Source of the DNA: Pelobates cultripes
Taxonomy: Eukaryota > Chordata > Amphibia > Anura > Pelobatidae
NCBI GenBank assembly: GCA_933207985.1
Contig: OW240918.1
Coordinates: forward strand, 114,188,400-114,252,399
Length of the DNA: 64,000 nucleotides
Reading direction: 5' to 3'
Shown: positions 23,865 to 36,550 of the stretch, piece after piece
Position numbering within the stretch: position 1 is the first letter of the stretch
How the letters are laid out: each line of letters starts with the position of its first letter
The notes under the pieces: generated by a model
Seen by the model: only the letters and a program-made list of their open reading frames with translations
What the model was told of the DNA's origin: nothing
Databases searched by the model: none
Position numbers and translations under genes: made by a program

Positions 23865-25147
23865 TGTGACAAACTCCCCTTTTTTAGGGAGTTTGCCATG
23901 AGTTTTTGGAGGGGCCTACTTGCCAGTCTCCTACCCTGGGATTATGGCCCCTGTAACTTATTTGGGTTTAAGGCACTTGAGACAGAACCCTCTGTTCCGG
24001 AACTACAGCTTTTGCCTTCATTGCTTGGATTTTGAAACACTTTTTCTGCCCCTTTGATTCCATGGGAGAATGTGCCCCTTCCCCTCCCCATTTTTCTCCA
24101 GAAGGGCGTTGTACCAGGGACACTGCCAGACCAGTTGAAACTGGCTGCTTTGTCCATCCTCAATCTCTCATCAGCCCTTTCTATTGTTTAACCCCATGGC
24201 GATCCTACTGTATTCATGAGATCTGAGCACTTTTCGTACATATTGAGCGATATCTGGGGATATGTTGGACATATAGGTTAAACATTGTATTATATGAGTT
24301 ATGTATTTTTATGTATTTTTTGTAACAGTTTTTGGACTTTTCTGTACCTGGAGATAATTGGCTTATCTCCAGGATAGAGGAGAAGATAGACCGGCTGCAC
24401 AGCCTAAATCTGTGGAACTGTTTTGGGCATGAAAGCCATGCTTGCAGTCGGTCTAATGTGACTTCCATAAAACCTTTGAACCCCTGCTCTGATCTGGGTG
24501 ATTTTTGGATATGTTCTACACCCATATCAGGGCTATCTAGCGGTGTAGGATGTATGGGGATATGTTTGTGTTTTGGGGTGTTTCTGGACTTTGGGTAAAA
24601 CTGTATATTTTCTGTCTGTGATTAAGTTAGCCCATTGTGTTTGTTAATTGTATCACAGGCAGAGGGGAGGGTTTGTGTGCCTTAGCTGGGAGTGTCTGAC
24701 TGTACTGTACTGTGTTGATTGTATTGATTGGCTATTGTAATTTTGTGTCCTGTGTACCACAAGGTCCACGTGGGTGGTAACCTTGTGGGAAAATGTGTAT
24801 ATAAGAAATCCCTGTGTGCTCATTAAACCAGTTCTACTTCACCCTCAATTTAGAGTCCTGTCTCTTATTGGGGGAAACAGCTACAAGGGATTGCTATGCT
24901 CTTCATACTCCCTTGGATAATCACTAAGCTCTTTTAAGAGCTTGTTCCTGCTTCACTCTTTGGGGAAAGAGAGGTTCACCCACTGGAACCAGGAGCCTTG
25001 TCGTAGGTCCAGGGTGGGTAGGAGACGGCGAGACCCCAACCAAGCTGGCGCGGTTTGTGGGATCTGCGGTGATTATGGTGTCTAGTAGAGTGCTTGGAGC
25101 ATCCTTCAATGGAGGTACCCAATCGGGGTGCCAGGTGATCCGTTACA
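23865..25147 (+). mobile_element. Solo LTR, third insertion (copy 1)
   Basis: 1283 bp, TGTGACAAACTCC to GATCCGTTACA, with a perfect 5-bp target duplication ATGAG (23860-23864 and 25148-25152). It has a TATA box (GTATATAAG near 24797), an ATTAAA signal near 24823 and a CCTGGAGATAA/TTATCTCCAGG hairpin near 24347-24373. It is a diverged member of the family seen at 2.7-5.0 kb: same ends, same promoter layout, different sequence between. No internal region is present, so it is solo. Confidence 0.9.
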
Positions 25148-25244
25148 ATGAGATTTTCTAATTTTTTTGTTATTATACTTCATTAAAGCAAATGTGTTTT
25201 CTTCCAAAACTTGATAAAAGGATTATTATATTAAAAATAGTTTT

Positions 25245-25557
25245 CAGGGGGGCAGAGCCTAACTGTTGAAGCGGACGGTCACATGGCCTCAGAACTCTGA
25301 GCTACAAGAGCAAATAATACCCTATATCTGCATTATAGCACAACCAGCTGGAGTTCAGGGCGACCCCTAGACTCACCCGGACCTCATGGGTCAAAAAACG
25401 AAGAAACAGAAACCTGACAAACCCCGGCTGGCATGAACATTGGAGAGGTTTGGTGGCAAGCTCACGGCACCCCTGGACCCAAGATGGCGTTTCAGTGGAG
25501 GCTGCGCTGACTTTTCCAACGGGAAAAGCAGAAGAGTACACTTACCTGCTCTGACAC
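25245..25557 (+). mobile_element. ORF1-only L1/Tx1-type LINE, 5' part (copy 1)
   Basis: Follows its 5' target duplication ATAGTTTT at 25237-25244 and begins CAGGGGGGCAGAGCC. It is the same insertion as the complete one at 44633-46414 and is cut by the N gap after CTCTGACAC. Confidence 0.8.
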
Positions 25558-25657
25558 NNNNNNNNNNNNNNNNNNNNNNNNNNNNNNNNNNNNNNNNNNN
25601 NNNNNNNNNNNNNNNNNNNNNNNNNNNNNNNNNNNNNNNNNNNNNNNNNNNNNNNNN
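25558..25657. other. Assembly gap, 100 N, at the end of block copy 1
   Basis: Exactly 100 N. Copy 1 of the large block stops here, and the sequence after the gap (hAT transposase, then copy 2) is unrelated to what follows the same point in copy 2. The true distance and even the adjacency are unknown. Confidence 0.99.
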
Positions 25658-26083
25658 GCAGGACTGCCTGCAAGTCGTGGCGGTGTCACCAACTCCTCTG
25701 CAGAGCCATGCATTCCATGCTTGGCAGCAGTCAGCCGGTTTACCCAATGAGCAGTGTAGGTGATATACCTGCCCTGACCATGCTTTGCAGACCAGGTATC
25801 AGTGGTCAAATGGACCCTTGCCCCAACACTGTGTGCTAGAGATGCTATTACTTCCTTTTGCACAATTGAGTACAGGTTGGGGATTGCCTTTTGCGAAAAG
25901 TAATTTCGGCCGGGTACCTTCCACTGCGGTGTCCCAATAGCTACAAATTTTTTGAACGCCTCAGACTCCACTAGCTTGTATGGTAAAAGCTGGCGGGCTA
26001 ATAGTTCGGACAAGCCAGCAGTCAGACGCTGGGCAAGGGGGTGACTTTCTGACATTGTCTTCTTACGCTCAAACATGTCAAAC
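25658..26083 (-). pseudogene. hAT (Ac/ZBED-type) transposase fragment
   Basis: This minus-strand frame is open across the whole stretch after the gap. It carries segments typical of hAT transposases of the Ac/ZBED type: FDMFERKKT, LVESEAFKKFV, a PGRNYFSQK stretch and VHLTTDTWSAKHGQGRYI, the last covering the conserved D-x-W region near the first catalytic aspartate. It is truncated at the N gap on one side and at the block junction (26083/26084) on the other, so neither ends nor target duplication are visible. This could be part of an autonomous partner for the hAT-like elements in the window, but no ends link them. The frame continuing to 26109 is chimeric with LTR sequence. Confidence 0.85.
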
Positions 26084-27638
26084 AAAGCCAGATCTTGTTT
26101 TACCCTCAATACGAAGCTTGGTCTCGTGATTGGGTGGATTTACTAATTGCTGGGAACGTAAGCCGCATGGATGTTGTATTGGTTCAGCTGTTAGCAGCGA
26201 TTCGGGAGTTTGGAGTATTACCAAGTATGCTGTTCAGGAGATAGGCGCATTCCTCTGGTTTCAGTTCGGGAGTTTGGGATTGTGACGAGACCAATCTCGC
26301 CACATTGCATTGGAGGAGCCTGGTTGCTCGCCTGCTGCCTTTGGATTATGGACCGGCAGTTAAATGGTTAATTTTACTGTGCAGTAAGATTTATTCCTTC
26401 CTTTCTGCACAGCCATTCGGTAGATTCTATCTACCGAACAAACAGACTTCTATCAGCCTCCCCAGAGCCGTGGGAAGTCGGCCGGCGCCATTAATTGGCC
26501 ACCCAGAAGCTGGCGTGTGCCCTCCATTTACCTCCCTGAAGCCGCGGTTAACCGCGGCTTAACGAGCATGTGCCAGCAATTGACCGCCCTGTAGCTGCGG
26601 TTAACCGCAGCTTAATTGACTGTTACTGGGTGGTCGCGGTTACACCTAGCCGCCACACGATGGCGATGTTCTGGAGCTCCCCGGGCAGCCAGCGCTTTTC
26701 TGCCCGGCATTCCTACGCCAAATCTGGACACTGTGTCAGCTAAGCACTGCTGAGCCTCCAGCCCCTGGTTCTGATTCGTACCAATTTAACGAATGTATGT
26801 AGATTCGGTATTTTGTGTTGGGGGAATGTTTTAACCCAGATAGCTATGCCATGGAGCCTATTCGTGTAATTAAAGACTTTGGCTCCATGGCAATTAAACT
26901 GTATTCGTGTTGTCTGAGTGCCATTCACCTAATAATGTGCACTCAGAACTGAGCTATCTGGGGATATGTTACATGTCTGTGTTTTATGTAGTAAATGTTA
27001 CTTTATGTATTTTAAAGTATAATACTGGTTTTGTGTCCCCACATGTGTAATGGAGTTTTGCTTTTGTCTTGGGAGATAATTGAGTTACTTCTCAATTATC
27101 TCCCAGGGCAGAGGGGAGGAAGCCAGGATGCATTGTGGGAATATACTGTGACTGTGTGTCCTATTTGTCTACTTGTCTGTCCCTTGTCACAGTCTCCCAT
27201 TTGGTCCCCTAGGGGAGTGTCCACCAGGTGGGAGACCTGTATAAATACTGGGCAGGTAGCCCTCATTAAACAGACCACTGCTTGACCCTCAACACAGAGC
27301 CTTGTCTCGTTCTTGGGGGGATTCACTGTATGCTGTTAGAGACTGATTGCCAGGAGTGTAAGCTGATTGTCTGCTTTTCCTTGTTCGTCTGCTAACAGCT
27401 ATTTGGGAGGTTCCAGTTCGGGAGTTGGAGTGCTATTTTGTATCCAGTTAGGGAGTTTGGTGTTCTGCAGTAGCTGTGCCTGTATCTCTGGAAAGGGGGG
27501 CGATCGCCTAAACGGTTTTTACCCCTTGTGTGCAAAACGGTCCGTTACAGGGATCTAAAGTAGTCGTGCCTGTATCTCTGAAAGGGGAAGCTCTACTAAG
27601 CGGCGGTTTCACTCCTTTATGCCTGGAGTGTCTTAACA
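26084..27638 (+). mobile_element. Truncated outer solo LTR (copy 2)
   Basis: Corresponds to 3492-5046. The first ~800 bp of the LTR and its 5' target duplication are missing at the block junction. The 3' end (CTTAACA) and following AGTGG are intact. Confidence 0.85.
26281..27549 (+). mobile_element. Inner solo LTR (copy 2)
   Basis: The same insertion as 3689-4957, with the same GGGAT duplication (26276-26280 and 27550-27554). The palindromes are at 26539-26560 and 26593-26612. Only scattered substitutions separate the two. Confidence 0.9.
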
Positions 27639-28161
27639 AGTGGGACCTTGGTTTACAAACGAATCGATTAACATAATTTTTGGTTTACAAATGAAAATCC
27701 ATTTAAAATAATGCCTCGGTTTACACATTTTTTTCATAATACAAAGCAAGTTTTCCCAGGATGCATTGCACCTGGGAGGTTTAAAGCATTGACCCCTGCA
27801 TGCTGGAGCCTCGCCACGTCGAGTGTAGAGGTGTTGGAGGTGTTGAAGTTGTTGGAGTGGCTTTTGCATTGAGTTTTGGAGCCATTCTGGAAATTGTTTG
27901 CAGTTGTTTTGGGAATTTTTGGTGCATTTCTCAAGCTGTGGAAAGGTAAGGATCTTAGCTTTGTCGTTTGCATGCCTTTTATTGTGTGTTCTGCATTGTG
28001 GGTTAGTTTCCATGCCAACTCATTTTGACTTTTTCTGACCTCCAGAATGGATTAATGGTTTTCAATGCATTCCTATGGGAAACCGCGTTTCGGTTTACAA
28101 ATTGTTCACAATTAAAAACGTCCCGGAGAATGCATTAAATTCGTAAACCGAGGTCCCACTG
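27639..28161. mobile_element. Mariner/Tc-like MITE, right arm (copy 2)
   Basis: Matches 5047-5569, ending GTAAACCGAGGTCCCACTG followed by TA. Its left tip is absent because the block junction lies inside the LTR nested in it. Confidence 0.8.
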
Positions 28162-31100
28162 TATATCAATCAAATCCTCCATTATCTTTAAACAAAAAGT
28201 TAAAATTATAGTGATTTTTTTTCCTGCACCACTATTAACTCTCGTTCCACACCTGTAAAATTCCATCATTTTACCTTCTTTACCTCACGACAGTTCTCAA
28301 ACCAGATGTCATCTTTGTCACTCTTTGATATGTAAACATATACCCCCTGTTAGGACCTAAAAACAACAACAACCAATGTTCTGTTTCTCTTTAAATACTT
28401 TATTTTGTGCTTCAAACAAATTATTATCTTCATCCATATTTTCAATATTGTGAGATAAGTGGGTTAATTTTATTTGAAGCGCAAAATTAAGTATTTAAAG
28501 AGACAGGGTATCACCTGATCAGCTTTCTGTAACATTCCATTCTACATTCTATTTCAACAAATTTCAAATACTGCCTCCTTTTGATCTATCAAATTGACAC
28601 TAGTAAGATTGTTGTTAACAGGTATAGTAGTGAATATTAAGTCTTTACTCAAATGACGTTTCCCATTGTAACATATGTATGTCACTGTAAATCCCACAAA
28701 CAGCCCTTTTTTGTTAATGATGCAAAACTATTTAGACACATTTTAGATAGAAACTCCTATCATTCTCAAGCATAACAAGAGCCCCAGTTTAACAATTTGA
28801 TGAGTTGCCATGTTCCCTTTCTTTTATCACAGTATAATCAGTTCATGCGCCGGGGAATCATTAAGAAAAAATACATTTGTTATTTGTACGCAGACTAAAA
28901 CATACGCAGACTAAAACATACAATTTACGTTGTAAAATTATTAGTGAAGTTAGTTTTTTAAATCTGTTTCTATCTTTTCTCTGTGTAATTGCCTGCTTTA
29001 TTAAGTCGGAACAGTAACAGCTCTAAAGTGTGACTACATCTTGAAGTAGCTACACAGCTAATTAAAGTGGACCAAAGTTGTGCCATCTGCTCTCGTAATA
29101 CATTTCTTTCTGCTCATTAAATGTCAATTTTAAAGAAAGGTTCTTTTATTCTTTGTAACTGTGGTCTATAAAGAAAACTATTTATAATTCTACTCTGAGA
29201 CATGTCTCAGTCTGCTGCGTGTGTATTAGTATTTAGCAGATATGTGGTAGGTTGTTTCCAGACTGTTGGTATGGCAGATGAAAAGAAACTCATGTTGGCA
29301 CTTCACATCATTTTAAGCCATGCAATTTAGTCTAAATGTAATTCACAAGGGATGATGAAAAGGTCATCAATGATTTTCATATGCCAAGCCGAAACACGTT
29401 TGCTACCACAACCACGTTTTCAACTTTAAATGGGAAATGTCTCATCAAATGGATTTTTAATATTATGTTAACTTATCCCAAACATTAATAAATATATGTG
29501 TCTGAGGTCCGAAAAATAAAATAAAATGTTTAAAAACCACACTTCATATTCCTGTGCCATCAACATAGTTCACTGTCCGTCATTTTTATTAGACTTGACA
29601 TGGTGGAAAAATTCAGTTCGGCTGAAGAATTTTTTGCAGAAAAAAAATGTATTTTGTGACCTCCAACACTCGTTGATGTGGCTTTCTGAACAACGTTGAT
29701 GCAAAATAATTTGGCAAACAATTAGGATGAACAAAAGATGGTAAGCCAGGCCAAACGGTGTTCGGTACATTATCACACTTTTTGGCTTATAGTTCAAGTA
29801 AAAAAAGTAACAAATAGATGGAAAAAGGATGAGAAGTAACAAGATCCACATTTATAAATTTATATGTTATATATTCATAAATATTGATTGATTGATTTTT
29901 ACTGCTACTCCTTTATTTGCCTCATATTGTCAGTTGCCCTTACCACTCTGTGACTATTTAATAGAACCAAAAAAACAATATGAGTCATTACTGAAGACTG
30001 GCATATACCTGTGCTTGGAACTTAATTTAAAACTGCCAGTCACGTGTCAATAGGTACAACAATGTTATCACTATTTTGTCTTTACCACGACATTTGTGAA
30101 GTTGGGTCCAACTTCGATATTAACTGGACTTAATTTTCAAAGCTTCTCCAGCCTGCCCTAAAACACTTCCTTCACTTAACAAACAGCTCCAACATTATCT
30201 TTGATTCCTTCTGTGCGTTATTTGAGGATCATTAGTCCACTTTCTTGATATCATATGCTGACTGAGTGTTTTCCACTTTTTAACGGATCCAAAATGTAAC
30301 ATTGAGGTGACTGTCATAGTGCCTGTTACATGCATCATTTTGCCATGCATTTTTTCAACCCACATCACTCTGGCATCATTTTGAACATTGGTTGCTGTGA
30401 ACCTACATTATTTTATTGTGCTGGAGTTCCCTGAGTCAATTTCGATGCACAGATACCTGCGTCATTTGGGGAAAATCACCCTTGAACTGTTAGGCTTTGC
30501 AGAAATGATACCACACTCAGATGTCTACTTGGGCTTTGTAAACCTTTTCTGCACTTTGTGTTTTTCCATGTGGTTATCCATGACTGCATTATTGTTGCTT
30601 GTGCTATTCTGGTATAATTGACACTAGCTCCTTGACCATTCTCCATTCCGTGTTCCTGTTCCTTGACTTTGGGATGTTTATCCGTTTTTGTGCCTATCCA
30701 TACTTCTAGACTTGATTCCAACATTTACCTTTTCCCCAGGCTGTTATCTCAGTGTTAAGCCCAGCTAACCCTTAGGACCAGTAATATGCCTCTATCCATT
30801 CTATATCCCTAACTTGGTTAGGTTTGACCTAAGTTCTCCATGTAGGGCATGGTAGAATTGCAACAGATACAAAGCAAATTGTGGGATGCAATTGTGTTGC
30901 TAAGACGTCTTGGAAGAATTGTACATTCAAGCACTAAAATACCATACAGTGCTCATACACACCCAAGGTCAATAATACCTTAGTTAGGTAATTTCTGCTA
31001 TAAGCACTCTCGAACTCCACCGTCAGGTTCAGAGGCTGGCTGCAGCAACAGCTAACTTTACTTATTGTACTTAACTTTACCTTCCTTCTACCTGCAGGAG

Positions 31101-31726
31101 CTAGTCTTCAAAACTTCCACAGGTGGAATAATAATTGGTCTACAAATAGGCATTCATTGAGCAGGGACTGTCTTGTTGGACTGTCTCCAATATAAATATT
31201 TCTATTATATTGCTGGTAGACTTTTTTTTTTTTCCGGTTAGATTACAGATGTTTTTTTTTTTTTTTTTTACTTGCTAAAAATTGTTCAACCTTAGTTTTT
31301 CACATAAAGATGTACAACACAAATTTTAAATTTGATGTGGAGTGATATATATATCCAGTGTTACTAATTATATAATAACAAAATCATACAGTATTGTGGG
31401 TAACATAATATACTTAAAATAGTCAAGGAGATAGACAGGAAAGGGGAGGGTATGGGTAGGAGGAGCATGTGAGAGGGTACAATGTGAATTATTATTATTA
31501 TTTATATTTAATTTTTTCACATCATGTTTTATCTCTATATTTTCTATATTTGTTAACCATATGTTTAGTATTAAACATATACTTTAGACACCTATCAGTG
31601 TTAGTTCTGGCTAGGATTATTTTAGGAGCCCAGCTCCTGGATATCCTTTCACATAACACCTACTGAGTTTTGTAAGTTCTGTAGGAGATTTTCAGACCTG
31701 CCATACAGCATAGATTGGAGAACTGC
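28162..31726. other. AT-rich spacer, copy 2 of 5572-9138
   Basis: Same content as the copy-1 spacer, with a few substitutions and a one-codon contraction of the ATT repeat near 31487. No gene recognised. Confidence 0.6.
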
Positions 31727-32669
31727 TTAAAGCGGCACTGTCATGCCACACTTACCTTTTTCCTAATGTTTCCTCTACTCTTCCTCTCTCAGAATCTGTT
31801 TTTCTTTTCTTTATTTCTGATAGTTTTCTTTAAAACATAAGACAAATTAGGGACTACTGTGTATTCTGTAGTTTTCCTTACACTTGACTTTCTTTGACCA
31901 AAGGAGCAGCTTAAAGGACCACTCTAGGCACCCAGACCACTTCAGCTTAACGAAGTGGACTGGGTGCCAGGTCCAGCTAGGATTAACCCATTTTTTTATA
32001 AACATAGCAGTTTCAGAGAAACTGCTATGTTTACAAATGGGTTAATTCTTCCTCCAATTCCTCTAGCGTCCGTCTCACTGACAGCCGCTAGAGGCGCTTG
32101 CGTGATTCTCACTGTGAAAATCACAGTGAGAGCACGCAAGCATCCATAGGAAAGCATTGTAAATGCTTTCCTATGCGACCTTGCTGAATGCGCGCGCAGC
32201 TCTTGCCGCGCGTGCACATTCAGCCGAATGGGAGGATCGGAGGAGAATCGGAGGAGGAGAGCTCCCCGTCCGGCGCTGGAAAAAGGTAAGTTTTTACCCC
32301 TTTCCTCTCCCCAGAGCAGGCCGGGAGGGGGACCCTGAGGGTGGGTGCACCCTCAGGGCAATATAGTGCCAGGAAAATGAGTATGTTTTCCTGGCACTAT
32401 AGTGGTCCTTTAAGTCAGCTCCATTTCCTGTGTCAAGAAGAAGAGTGAGTACTTTCTCTGACACAGGAAATGGAGCTAACTTAAGCTTCTCCTTGGGTCA
32501 AAGAAAGTCAAGTATAGGAAAGATACAGATGACACAGTAGCCCCTACTTTCTGTTATGTTTTAAGGAAACCTAGATGAGAGATAAAGAAAAGAAGAACAG
32601 ATTCTCAGAGAGGAAGATAAGAGGAAGCGATAGGAGAAAGGTAAGTTCGACTTGACAGTCCTGCTTTAA
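31727..32669. mobile_element. Foldback TTAA MITE (copy 2)
   Basis: Counterpart of 9139-10081 with TTAA at both limits and the same nested MITE. Confidence 0.75.
31911..32413. mobile_element. Nested TTAA MITE (copy 2)
   Basis: Counterpart of 9323-9825, inserted at the same TTAA. Confidence 0.8.
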
Positions 32670-33379
32670 GTAAACAGTTGTTTCCCGGTGTGAGGTGTTC
32701 CCCCTCTCCTTCTTTGTACCCACCATATTGCGATGCAGTCAACTTCCCCTGTACAGAATGTTGGGTGAAAAAGGCTGCTTTGTCCCTTTGATAAGCTTTT
32801 TATTTCTTTTTTATATTTAAGATGAGTCATCACTGCTTGTTTGTTAAGTGTGGTAAGGTGTCCTATCAGAACCATTTAATAAGGCTTGCACGGAGCCCCT
32901 AACCAACGTGTCCATGAGGCTCAGATGAGGCCAAACCCTCATTTTGTGACATTTCTAATATTGTATATGATTTCTTTATTATGTTCTGATACTGCATGTC
33001 TTTCTTTGTGTTTGCATCTGTGCAACAAAAATAATAATAATAACGATTGAACAAAATCTTTTTTTTTTATATTTTTAATTGCTGGAAGCGTTGAACAATT
33101 ATCTCAAACTGTTAAGCGTTGTAGTTATAATTTTTATAGACAGTGAACAGATCAATTGGTGTGTGAAATATAACTGCTTTACAAATTTACAAAGCAGACA
33201 GATTGTCATACATTTGGCTAAAAATGGTTTAAATGTCTCAAGCTTAATTTAGTTTCCTAAATGGCTTTTGAACAGACCTTAAAAGTAGGAACTTTATCCT
33301 TTTTCATGCAACAATGAATGTGTTTGGAAATGCTTTGTTTGAATACTTAGACCAAAATGGACAAACAGCTAAAGAAATT
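32670..33379. other. Spacer, copy 2 of 10082-10790
   Basis: Same AT-rich sequence as copy 1, including the AAT repeat. No gene or element recognised. Confidence 0.6.
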
Positions 33380-33387
33380 ATTTAAAG

Positions 33388-35756
33388 CAGGGGTTCTAAC
33401 CCATGGTATGCCTACCCCCAGGGGTACAATTCAGTGCCACCAGGATACGCAAAACAAAATTGGTGATGACAGTCCTGCTGGTGCAGTTGCACCATACAGG
33501 CTGAGAACTGCGAGTCCATCGAATGGCCCATGCACTCAGGGCCACCCGATGGACATTTGCCATGAAGGTACACACAGAATGCAAACTCAGTGTTTAGGTG
33601 ATATGCCCACCACCTAAACTAACCAAGTGGGAGTGTAGCGCTATTAGATAAACTTGAGGCTTACCCCACAAACAATGCAAGGGAATCAAAGAGCATATGG
33701 AAAATAAAAAGAGAAAAAAAGACAATAATAGTGTAAATCCATTGGTAAAATAACTGGATATAAAGAATGAATAATCCAAAGTCACATTTTGTAGAGCCTT
33801 TTTAGGTATAGGCTCTAAACATAATACTGTGGTGCAATTCCCAGGTGGCAGCCAGACCTTTAAACCCTCTGATTTATCAGCACAGATTTCCAAATTCCAG
33901 TGTCCTCAATCTAGAACTAGGAGGAAGTACCAGCCTGTCACTTCCTCAGAGCTGATGCACTGTGAGCCTCACGGGAGTGGGGGCATCGAGTCGCAAGGTG
34001 GGGAGCCGGACGGGGAATAAGCAACCCAACTCCAAGCCATGGAAGCCACCCACCTGCTGCCAAAAGGAAGGACTGGGAGGGTGGCTAAAATCAAAGCCTG
34101 TATGTTCGTTTTAGGTGTATGAATCTGTATGTTTGTGTGTGTGTGTATCTGTATGTCTGTGTATGTGTGTGTATCTGTGTGTATGTGTGTGTATCTGTGT
34201 GTATATGTCTGTATGTGTGTGTGTCTGTGTAACTGTATGTCTGTGTAACTGTATGTGTCAGTGTTAGTATCTATATGTCTGTGTCAGTGTGTGTATCTGC
34301 ATGCCTCTGTATGTGTCAGTGTGTGTATCTAGATGTCTGTGAATCTGTATGTCTTTGCATGTGTCAGTGTGTGTATCTGTATGTCATTGTATGTGTCAGT
34401 GTGTTTATCTCTATATCTGTGTGGGTGTCAGTGTTGGTCTCTGTAGGTCTGTGTATCTATATGTCTGTGCATGTGTCAGTGTTTGTCTCTGTATGTCTGT
34501 GTATCTATATGTCTGTGTATGTTTCAGTGTTGGTATCTGCATGTCTGTGTATCTGCATCTGTATGTGTCAGTGTTGGTATCTGTATGTCTGTTTATGTGT
34601 CAGTGTTGGTATCTGTGTGTGTCAGTATGTGTATCTCTGTCTGTGTATCTGTATGTCTGTGTATCTGTATGTCTGTATCTGTGTATCTATATGTGTGTCA
34701 GTGTGTGTATCTATATGACTGTGTATGTTTCAATGAGTGTATCTGTATGTCTGTTTCACTGTGTGTATCTGTATATGGATCAGTGTGTGTATCTGTATGT
34801 CTGTGTATGTATTAATGTGTGTATCTGTATGTCTGTTTCAGTGTGTGTCTGTATGTGGGTCAGTGTTTGTATATGTATGTCTGTGTATGTGTCAGTGATG
34901 GTATCTGTTTGTGTATTTACATGTCTGTGTGTGTGTGTGTGTGTGTCAGTGTGTGTATCCATATGTTTGTATGTGTGTTTGTGCCAGTGTGTATCTGTAT
35001 ATGTGTCAGTGTGTGTATCTGTATGTGGGTCAGTGTGTGTATCTGTGTGTCTGCATCAATGTGTGTATCTGTGTGTCTGCGTATGTGTATGTCTGTGTAT
35101 GTGTCAGTGTTAGTATCTGTATGCCTGTGTCAGTATCTGCCTGCCTGTGTCAGCATGTGTATCTATATGTCTGTGTGTATCTGTATGTCTGTATCTGTGT
35201 TTGTGTCATTGTGTATCTATATGTGTGCCAGTGTGTGTATCTGTATGTCTGTGCATGTTTCAATGCGTGTATCTGTGTGTCTGTTTCAGTGTGTGTTTCT
35301 GTATGTGGGTCAGTTTGTGTATCTGTATGTCTGTGTTGGTATCTCTGTGTCTCTATCTATATGTTTGTGTATATGTGTGTGTATTGTATGCATTTGTATG
35401 TATGTATCTGTGTTTGTGTCAGTGTGTGCATCTGTATGTGGGTCAGTGTGTGTGTCTGTGTGTGTGTCTATATGTCTGTATCTGTATGATGTGATGAGAG
35501 GAGAGAGCAGGAAGAGCCTGGGCGGAGGTGAGAGCAGGGAGAGCCTGGGGCAGAGGGTATTGCCTGGGGCAGAGGGGAGAGCATGGAGAGCCTAGGGCAG
35601 AAAGGAGAGCAGGTAGAGCTTTGAGCAGAGAAAAACATATATATTTGAAATAACAGCAACTATGTTCATTGTAAACATTTTGCTATTATGAGGGGTACAA
35701 TTTATGGAAATGGGCTGCCAAGGGGTACTCAAGTGAAAAAAGGTTGGGAACCACTG
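33388..35756. mobile_element. hAT element with minisatellite, uninterrupted (copy 2)
   Basis: 2369 bp, CAGGGGTTCTAACCC to GGTTGGGAACCACTG, with target duplication ATTTAAAG (33380-33387 and 35757-35764). This is the pre-insertion form of 10799-16267. It carries no transposase. Confidence 0.85.
34095..35490. repeat. TGTATCTGTATGTCTGTG minisatellite (copy 2)
   Basis: Continuous version of the array that is split in copy 1. The empty hAT target site lies near 35273-35280. Unit-number differences from copy 1 are visible near 34280 and 34925-34980. Confidence 0.95.
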
Positions 35757-35758
35757 AT

Positions 35759-36550
35759 TTAAAGGAACACTTTAAGGACCATAACCTCAGAAATGAAATC
35801 TGAGCATTGCTGAATGGATGATCAAATCCAAAACCCAATTTACACATGGAGGTGAGTCTTTTTTTTAGTTAAATGTACCTTGTTTGTGGTGTTCAGCTGA
35901 AGGTATCTCTTCCTGGTAGTAAGATGGTCCAGCAGAAGCATACTTCAATCCATTGTGTATCTCAGTTTAGTAATGCCATCTGTTCAATTTTGTTAAATCC
36001 AGTTGTGTGATATGTGGAGTTGATATTGGTCCTTGAGATATTTGTGATGAATTATGAGTGTAAGGAGGTTAAAATTAAGATAATTCATGGAGAGGTCAGG
36101 AGTCTGAGAAAAGTGTGGCAACCTGCAAGGGCACCTGAAGATATTTTTTTTACTATAGTCTTTTGTAGTGCTTATGGTGCCAGGAGTGCCCTGGTAGCTT
36201 CCCCAATAAATATGACAACTTTCCTGAATCCCCCATGCCTCATATGGCTTTTCTTGCAGGAGAAACCAGATGTCTCACCTCAACTATACAGAGTAACGCT
36301 CAATGGCTGGGAGAGCTCTGTAGACTGTGATTGTAACTGTAACTGGATTCTCCTTGCAGGAGAATATGGGAGCAGGCAGTGCAGCTGCTGGTGGCTTTAA
36401 TAAACCAAGGTTAGCTCAGCGTAACTCATTGGAGACATTCAGCTGCCTACAGGAGAAGATTGGATGTGACATGGTAAGCCAGGGGATCCAGGTAAGATGT
36501 CAAACTGTTCTTAATCTATAGTGCCTATAGTACTTGGAGTGTTCATTTAA
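35759..36550. mobile_element. TTAA MITE next to the hAT (copy 2)
   Basis: Counterpart of 16270-17061. Confidence 0.65.

Larger units (their letters stand above)
3492..25557. repeat. Large duplicated block, copy 1
   Basis: The sequence from AAAGCCAGATC at 3492 to the gap at 25558 is repeated almost base for base at 26084-44945. The offset starts at 22592, drifts by a few bases through small indels, and falls by about 3.07 kb after the copy-1-only hAT insertion. Differences are a few per kb by eye, plus repeat-length changes, a 14-bp indel near 17530 and a ~47-bp indel near 18140. The right end is not seen because the block runs straight into the N gap. Confidence 0.95.
23523..25557. mobile_element. 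TTAA element, left part (copy 1), with nested LTR and LINE
   Basis: It starts TTAAAGGACAACTGTCACC at 23523. The complete version in copy 2 (42910-46443) shows the matching right end. Here the right end is lost in the N gap. A solo LTR (23865-25147) and the start of an ORF1-only LINE (from 25245) are inserted in it. Confidence 0.75.

Noticed and set aside
24170..24200. CTGATGA on the minus strand as another hammerhead
   Set aside because: No GAAA partner and no pairable stem II or I nearby.
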